Source: Dugong dugon (lineage: Eukaryota > Chordata > Mammalia > Sirenia > Dugongidae). Taken from it: a DNA stretch of 64,000 nucleotides. Of this stretch, positions 51,701-60,700 are shown piece after piece. The position numbers and the translations under genes are program-made. The stretch is from assembly GCA_030035585.1 (NCBI GenBank), contig CM057461.1, forward strand, positions 165,861,624-165,925,623, read 5' to 3'. Under the pieces are notes generated by a model, which did no database searches, was not told where the DNA came from, and saw only the letters and a list, made by a program, of their open reading frames with translations. Every line of letters begins with the position of its first letter. Position 1 is the first letter of the stretch.

Positions 51701-54700
51701 AATTTTTCCTCTTTGTAAAATTTTTGACATCTTGAGATCTCTAGATATTATAGATTAAATGGAATTTAGGTAAACGTGTCAAAAGTAACATATTTAATTA
51801 ACCTTTTAAAAAATGTTTTAAAAATTCAGTACATTAAAAATATACCTTTGCTAAAGTTTTTCAAAAAGTCTGAATTGGTTGTGCTCTGGACACCACAAAA
51901 AGTGACTATTCCCAAGGTTGAGTTAATATTTTAATCCTATTTGCAGCTTTGGGGAGGAGGTGGGGAATTTTTAGAGTATTACTGTTTCTTTGCATGTGGG
52001 TTGGATATTTTTTAAAGGCATCTGAAGTTTTGGAGAGACAGGATAGGCAGGAAACTTAATTAAAGCCCCTCCTCTTCCACTTAGTAGCCTTGGGCAAGAT
52101 ACTTAACTCTGTAATTTCTCTTGTTCTAAAATGAAGGTTTGGCTCTAAATGACCTCCAAAGTGTCTTCTAATTATGAAATTGTGTCTTGTTCATTACTGT
52201 ATTTAAAGAACCTTAACTGGCTGAAAACATTTTTAAGCTCTCCAGACTACTTTTTTTTAATAGAGTTGTACAAAAGAACCAATGTTTGAGATGATTAAGC
52301 TTAAACAATTATTTTAATTTTAAGTGATAATGTAGTTAGCAGGGCATATGAGTGCCTACTGTATGCAAATCCTTGTTCTAAATCCTTCAATATACTGTAT
52401 TATTGTAAAGTTGTACTACATATACGTATTGTACACTGTATACACAAGTTTTCACATCATTTGTGAAATAGAAATTCTATAGGCTGCTCAAAAAACATAA
52501 TAAAGAAGCATATACAGTGTAAAGTTAAGGATAGGCAATCACCCGTGTGCCTTTTCTAAGCTCTGGGTTGGGTAATTATCAAAATAATTGAGTACCACCA
52601 GGTAAATATTGATTTTGCTGATTATAATATTTAGTATCTACAGTATATACAGTATCTTTTCTGGGCATAGGAACTGGATCCTAGGTGAATCAGGCAAAAG
52701 TTTAAAAAAATTAACTTTGAGACAAATTCAAATCAGCCGTTAGCTCAAGAAAGAGGTTGAAAATACTATAAGCATATTAAAAATTTTCTGACATGAAAAA
52801 GGTAGAGCTGTAGGTAGTGTCAGCTCAAGCAGAGGGTAGGCAAAGAGGTAGTATATTTCCAGATGGTTCCATTCTTTGATGAGCTGTAATTACAGGGTAT
52901 TCCTGAAGGAAATATCACTACTCTATTTCCTCTATTATATGTTTGCCATGTAATTTTCTTACCTTTATTTTTATTTCCTCAGTGAATATAAACCATAAAC
53001 CAGTTTAAGCAAAAGTAAGCCATAAACCAGTGGTTTTCCAGTTTTGGTGTTAACAACATAATTGTGGTGTTTTGTTAAAACTACAGATGTCTAGACTCCA
53101 CCCCAAACCTAATGATTCAGAATCTGTGGGTGTGGAGCCATGACATCACCAAACTCCCCAGATGATTTTGAGAACCTCTGTCCTAAGCAATAATGAATCA
53201 CAGTTCTAGAGCCAGTATATCTGCCATTATAAGGAAAAATTTAGAATACTGATTTATAGATAGATCTACTGGTTCAATTTGTATGAATCATTTCATTAGG
53301 GCTTCTGAGTAAACTGATAAATTAGTTTTTAGATTTTACAAGGTTGAGTGAACCAGATAGTCCATCACAGTCATCAACCTTGCACACTCCCCAGATATTA
53401 AATTTTATTGTCATTAGTGTTTTACCTAAGGTAAAATGAGTTATGTAGCTTCAGTTACTTGCCAGTTTTAAGAAAGCGAGTTTTCAGATTGTAGTATCTC
53501 TTTTTGATGGTTTTCTGTAAACATTCATATTCTGTTTAATGAAGTACAAATCCATTAAAGAACTTTGTTTTATTTTTTGGTGTGTATTTTCTGCATGAGA
53601 AAAAGAAAGGAAAAAAAAGCATTAAAAATTTTTTTCTTATTTTGCTTCCAAACCATTAGTTAGCTATTTTTATTTCTATTAATATGATTTTTCACCTAGT
53701 ATGCACGTGGGCAATCTGTTTTTTAACCACCTCTGAAGAAGTTCAGAAAAAATTATATGAAGAGTTAGACGAGGTTTTTGGGAAGAGTCCTATTACTCCA
53801 GAGAAAATTGAGCAGCTCAGGTAAGAGCAATAAAAGGAAGAGGAAATTAATAAAAGATTAATCGATAATCTAATTTTCTTTTTAAAATTACAAGGTACAA
53901 TACCTTCTGTGAAACCTTTAAACCAGCCTGTATAAAATAGAGTCAGTGATGTGGAACTCTTATACATTGTTGGTGGGAATGCAAAATGGTACAGCCACCT
54001 TGGAAAACAGTATGGCAGTAACTTATAGTTAAACATACACTCACCACATGATCTGGCAATTCCATTCCTAGGTATCTACCCAAGAGAAATGAAGACATGT
54101 CCATACAAAGACATCTATGTAAATGTTCATAACAGCATTATTCAGAATATCCAAAAACTGGAATAAAATCAAATGTTCATCAAGTGATGAATGGATATAC
54201 AAATTGTGATATATCCATACTATGGAATGTTACTAAGTAATAAAAAAGAACACAGTGAAATTCTAGAAAATACAAAACTATAGTGATGGAAAGCAGATCA
54301 CTGGTTCTCTGGGTGCAGGAATGAAGACAGACAGTGCTTGTGTGTGATTACACAATTGTATACAATTACTAAGATTCATCAAACTGTATAGGTAAAATAG
54401 ATGATTTTTTTTATACGTATGTAATTCTTCATTAAAAAAAAATTTCAGAAACAGCTGCTGTGACTGCTCAGGGGTTGGAAGTCTAAGAGACTGGGTAGCA
54501 AGCAACCCTACCTTAAAGCATATTTCAACTATAGAAAAGAAGATAGAGGTACAGCCATTGGAAAGAACGAGTAGCTGTGGGCTTCCCAGGGAGGCTTCTG
54601 TTACAGATAGTTTAAAATGTTGGAAGTTTTATTTATGACATTGAGTATAACTATTTTTTATTGTAAATGTAATACATACTTGTCTTTTAAAGTTTTAATA

Positions 54701-57700
54701 AAACAAAAATATTTCTGTAGTCAGATTATTTGTGTTCTTTACAGTTTCTGTCATTGTGTCATGCTAAAATTAAAGGACTTTTCTACTCAAAAAAATACCG
54801 TTCTAAATTTTCTTCTGGTACTTTTGCAAGTATTTTTATTTGCTTAAATCTTTATCCATGTGGAATTTATATACCATAGGATCGCTGTGAGTTGGAATTG
54901 ACTCGATAGTGGGGTAATATAAAACTTAGATCTTTAAACAAACAAGAATTATGGTAATATTTCAAAGTAAGCAGGTTATGGAAGTTGTTGAATGACCTTT
55001 TTATTTTTTTTTATATTTTTTCCTGTACAAAAATTTATACATACACTGTTATGTGACTCTAATTGTTCTCCCCATACTGTGACAGCACACTCCTCCTTTC
55101 TACCCCTGATTCCCCATGTCCATTCAACCAGCCCCTGACCCTCTCTGCCTTCTCATCTCACCTCCGGACAGAAGCTGCCCATTTAGTCTCTTGTATCTAC
55201 TTGAGCTAAGAGGCACACTCCTCATGAGTATCACTTTATGTCCCACAGTGCAGTCCAATCCCTGTCTGAAGAGTTGGCCTCAGAAATTGTTTTAGTTCTG
55301 GGCTGAGAGAGAATCCAGGGGCTATGCTTTCTGGGGTACCTCCAGTCTCAGTCAGACCATTAAGTCTGGTCTTCTTACTAGAATTTGAGTTCTGCATCCC
55401 ACCTTTCTCCTGCTCCATCAGGGACTTTCTGTTGTGTTCCCTATCAGGGTGGTCATTGGTGGTAGCCGGGCACCATCTAGTTCTTCTGGTCTCAGGCTGA
55501 TGAAGTCTCTGGTTTATGTGGCCCTTTCGTCTCTTGGGCTAATACTTTCCTTGTGTGTTTGGTGTTCTTCATTCTCCTTTATTCCAGGTGGTTGGGACCA
55601 ATTGATGCATCTTAGATGGCCGCTTGTAAGCTTTTAAGACCCTAGATGCCATTCATCAAAGTAGGATGCGGAACATTTTCTTAATAAGCTTTGTTATGCC
55701 AGTTGACCTAGATGTCCTTGAAAGCATCCTCCCCAGACCCCTGCCCCTGCTACTCTGTCCCTTGAAGTGTTTGGTTGTATTCAGGAAGCTTCTTAGCTTT
55801 GGTTTAGTCCAGTTGTGCTGACTTCCCCTGTAGTGTGTGCTGTGAATGACATTTTTAAATTGTACATACATTTCAAACTCTCTCCCCCAAAATACACATT
55901 TTCAAAGATTTTTCTTTTTTTAACAGATACTGTCGTCAAGTGCTTTGTGAAACTGTTCGGACTGCCAAACTGACACCAATATCTGCCCGTCTTCAAGATA
56001 TTGAAGGAAAAGTTGACCAATTTATTATTCCTAGAGAGGTAGAAAACATTTCGTATATGTAACTCATTCAGTTATTCTTCTCAACTCTTTGTGTGTATTT
56101 TCAAATTTTATTGTTTAAAGCACCCAATATATGTTACCTATTCCTAAATCAGAGATAGTCATTTTAAATTACAAAATAATGCATGCTTATTTTAAAGTTA
56201 AAACAGGATAAAAGAAAGTCTCCCCTCCCTAGTGTGTTAATGCACACCGTTAACAGTTTAGTGAGTATTTTTGTAGACCTTTTTCTGTGTATGTATATTA
56301 GTGTGTGTATGTGTATACATATATGGATGTATTTTAAAAACTAAAGGTTACTCTTCATATAATATTATTTTTCTTTTTTTTAAATCAGTATGTCATGGTT
56401 ATTAGTACAGCTGTTAGCTGATACAGATCTGACTCATTAGTTTCAATGGTTGCATAGTATTCCATTGTGTGAAAATACCATGATTTATTTAAGCCATTTC
56501 ATTGATGGTAATTTAGATTGACATTTTTTTTTTAGTACTATAAATTATATATTCAGATATTGGATAGAGTATTAGAAATGGAGTTTTTGGGTCAAAGTGC
56601 ATGTGTATGTTAAATTTCAATTGCTTTCCAAAAAGCAACTTACACTTTTGGCAATAATGTATGAGAATACCTTTTCCCTCTAAATCCTCATCTCTGGATT
56701 TCTGAATCTTTTACATATTTTGTGAGTCTTATGGGAAAAAATTGCTATCTCATTGTTTTAATTTGCTGTTCCCTGATCATTGGAGAAATTGAGCAACTTT
56801 TTATACTTACTAACAGTTTTTTATTTCTTCTTTTGTGAATTATCTAATTGTATTTTTCACTCTTCTTGCTAGTGAGCTTATATGTCTTTTTGTATGTTAG
56901 AGGTATTAACTACATCAGTCATGGCAAATATGTTTTCCCTATCTACGACTTGTCTTTTACCGTTGCTTATGGTGTTATGTTTTCGTTTTTTTTTACTTGA
57001 TGTAGGTTTTAAATTTTCACATAGTTAAGTCTGTTATTCCTTTATAGTTTCCATATTTTGTAGACCTTTCATCAGCAAAATGATGGCTAATGTTTTCTTC
57101 TATTATTTTATATTTTCATTTCATATTCATTATTTTAAAGGAGCATTTAAAATGAGTTGGCTTCCTGGGAGTCATTTTGTCTTTGTTTGGCCTTGGCCAA
57201 CTAGACTGATTTATTTATTTGTTTATTTTGCAGACCCTTGTCCTTTATGCCCTTGGTGTGGTACTTCAGGATCCCAGTACTTGGCCATCACCACACAAGT
57301 ATGAAATATCTGTCATTGTCTTTATGATCTTGACTTTTATCTCTTTGTATGTCTTGTATTTCTTTTCTAAGTTTTGAGGAGAAAATTAAATATGAGACAG
57401 TTACAGAGTAAAAGAAGCTACTGTCTTCCCTTTATATCTTCTGGTCACTACCTTTTCTCTTCCATGAATATGCTATCTATTACACTTTGCCTCTTCTACT
57501 ATCACTTCTATCATAAGATTTGTTGTTTAATTACCTGATCTCAACAACTGTCCTTTAATTTCAATGGAATTTTGGGTATTGCTCATGCAGTTTCTTTTTC
57601 TCCTTCTGTTGGTCTCTATCGTCTACTATTCAGCTGTTTGGCAGAATTCTGAAAATAGGTGTCCCATGAACCCCTCAATGATGAAAATTTTAGTAATCAA

Positions 57701-60700
57701 GTTGGGTAAACACTACATAAACCATATCCTTCCTCTTGTGTGTTCATAGTGCTCATTAACATATTGAAGACTCTTGATTACTTTGGTGACTCTCAGACAT
57801 ACTTGACCAATAGTAACACCTATTGATAGAACTATGTTCTGTGGATCACAGTGTGGTTAGTATTAGACAATGGAGTCCCTGGGTGGTGCAGATGGTTAAG
57901 CACTGGGCTACTGGCTGAAAGGATGGTGGTTTGAACCCACCCAGAGGCACTTCGGAAGACAGGCCTGTTGATCCACTTAGGAAAGGTCACAGCCTTGAAA
58001 ACCCTATGGAGAAGTTCTACTCTCTACACATGGGGTTGCCATGAGTTGGAATCAAATCAACAGCAACTAACAACAACTTAGACAATGGGGAGTCATTGAA
58101 GGGCTTTAAGTAGGTGAGAGATAAGTTCAAATTTACCTTTCAGAAAAATACATCCTTATGATTTAGTTTGAAGAATAGTTTGAAAGAGGCAAAGATGCAG
58201 ACAGGATTTTACAAGAAAAGCTGTTTTTGTGTACTTGTTCTTTAAAATGAATAAATGAAGGCAGGAATATAGGCTCAGAGGCTGGATATTTTTACATAAA
58301 GGATGATGAAAGCCTGCCTTAAGACAGTGATGATAGCTCTGGAAAGCAAGGAGGATGAATTTAGGATGAAGTGAATTGGATTTGTGTGGAAAGGAGATGG
58401 AGGAGACTGTGATGACTTCCAGTTTTCTAACTTCGGGGAGTAGGTGAGGAAGACCAGCAAGGGGCCCAAGAGTAGTAGATTTGGGAGGGAAGATAAAAGT
58501 TTGCATGTATTGAGTCAGAAACATTTAGGTAGAGATGTTAGCTCTCTCTTTAGGTTACAAATGTTACATAGGCTGTTAGATATATGAATCTGGAGTTTGG
58601 GGGAAGAGTTTGTTGGTAAGAAGTTCACAATTAATTAAATCCTTGATGACAGAATTCTTGATGACAGCTTCCTCCAACGATGACATCTTAGCTGTAGTAT
58701 AATACCAACAGCAAGAAATTGATACTTGTATATTACTATTAACTAGACTCTAGACTTTACTCAGTTTTCACCATTTTTTTTAACCTGCTTTTATTTGTAT
58801 ATATGTGGCTATGCAATTTTATTCTATGTATAGATTGGTATAACTACTATGACAGTCAGATACAGAACTGTTTGATCGCCACAAAGAATTCCCTCGTATT
58901 ACCTCTGTATTCACATCTACCTCCTACCCATAATTGCCCCACCTCCCCCTCTTTCCTTGTCCCCTGGCAACAGTGAATCTGTTCTCTTCATTATTGAGGT
59001 GGTCTTTTTTCACTAAACTTAATGCCTTTGACGTCCATCTAGGTTGTTGCATGTATCAATAATAGTTCGTTCCTTTTTATGTCTGAATAATAATACTCCA
59101 TTATATGGATGTACCAGAGTTTGTTCAACCATCCTCCCATTGAAGGATGTTTGAGTTGTTCCCAGTATTTTGCTAATGTGAATGGAGCTGTTGTGAACAT
59201 TTGTGCAGAGGTTTTTGTGTGAACATAAGGTTTCATTTCTTTGGCATAAATGCCCAAGAGTGTGGTCGCTGGGTTGTATGGTAAGTACATGTTTAGTTTT
59301 TGTAAGACACTGTTTTCCAGGGTGGCTGTACCATTTTATGTTCCCATCAGCAATGTATCAGAGATTCATTTTCTCTGCATCCTCAGCAGCATTTAACATT
59401 ACCACTAATAATTGATTTTAACTGTTCTAATAGGTATGTAGTGATAGCTTATTTTGGTTTTAATAAGTTCTCTTTTTGAGTAAATAATTGACATGAACTT
59501 ACTCTTCTATGAAAAAAGTCTAGGTGTGATTTATTTGCTTAAAGAAAATGCATAAAAATGCATTAATGCTGGTACCATATTGTCAGTGTTTGAGAGCAAG
59601 GAACCTTGGATCAAATTCTGTGACTTAAATGAGTAATAATGTAAATATTATTCTGTACTAAATGATGAGATATTACTAACTTTAAAAATCAGGCTAAAAT
59701 AAAACACTCAGCTCTGAAAAGAATGAAGGCAAAGATTTAAAAAAAAAAAACCTCAGTATGTGAGATTAAATTACTTTATTTTTAATTGTGATTTAAGTGA
59801 AAGTTTACAGAGCATATTAGTTTCTCATTAAACAGTTAATACACAAATTGTATTGTGACATTGGTTGCCAACCCCCAATCTGTCAATACTCTCCCCTTCT
59901 CCACCCCAGGTTCCCTGTTTGCATTTGTCTAGTTTTCCTGTCTTGTCTTTGCTTTTGGGCTAGTATGCCCATTAGTCTTATACATATGATTGAACTATAA
60001 AGCATGTCCTTCATGTGTGTTATTGTAAATTATCTCTTTGTTTTTCATTTTGATTTTTAATATAATGCTTTAAAATACAAGATATTTTAAAAAAATAATT
60101 TGAAAAATCAAGTTTGATTCTCTTTTAATCTGAAAATACATAGATACTCTCAGATAACATTTTGAGTAGCAAATTTCAAGAGTTAGAAAAGGAAAAACTG
60201 ATTAAATTTTATATAATCTTTGTATGTACATTATATACTCCAAAAGTGAAAGGTAATTCAAGTTTTCTGTTTTTAGAAAATAAAAAGAATTCCTCTTTTT
60301 TAAAAAAATTGCTCATAGAAGAATTTATCTCTTTTACAAACATTTGTTTTTGAGAGGAATGTTTATGCTTCATGGTGGGTGGGTTCTTTGTTTTGCTTTT
60401 AATGTTATCTGTTGCCCCATTGACTTTTAATAGAGTGAAATTCTGTAGAATTAAAAAAAAAAAAAAAACTTTTCCTAGTCTCTTCATTTTTCTTACGTAT
60501 TAATAAATTTGGTTGTATTATAATTGATAAATATAATTTTGAGGCTGGAGCCTCCAATTTTAAGAAATAAATTTTCATCGAAAAGCCTATGTAAAATGCT
60601 TCACATATTGATCAGATGGTCTCCTGTAACAGGTATCGTAAACACTTTTTTTTATCCAAAGTATTAGTGTACATTTTTGTTTTCTGGAACCAGTTAAAAT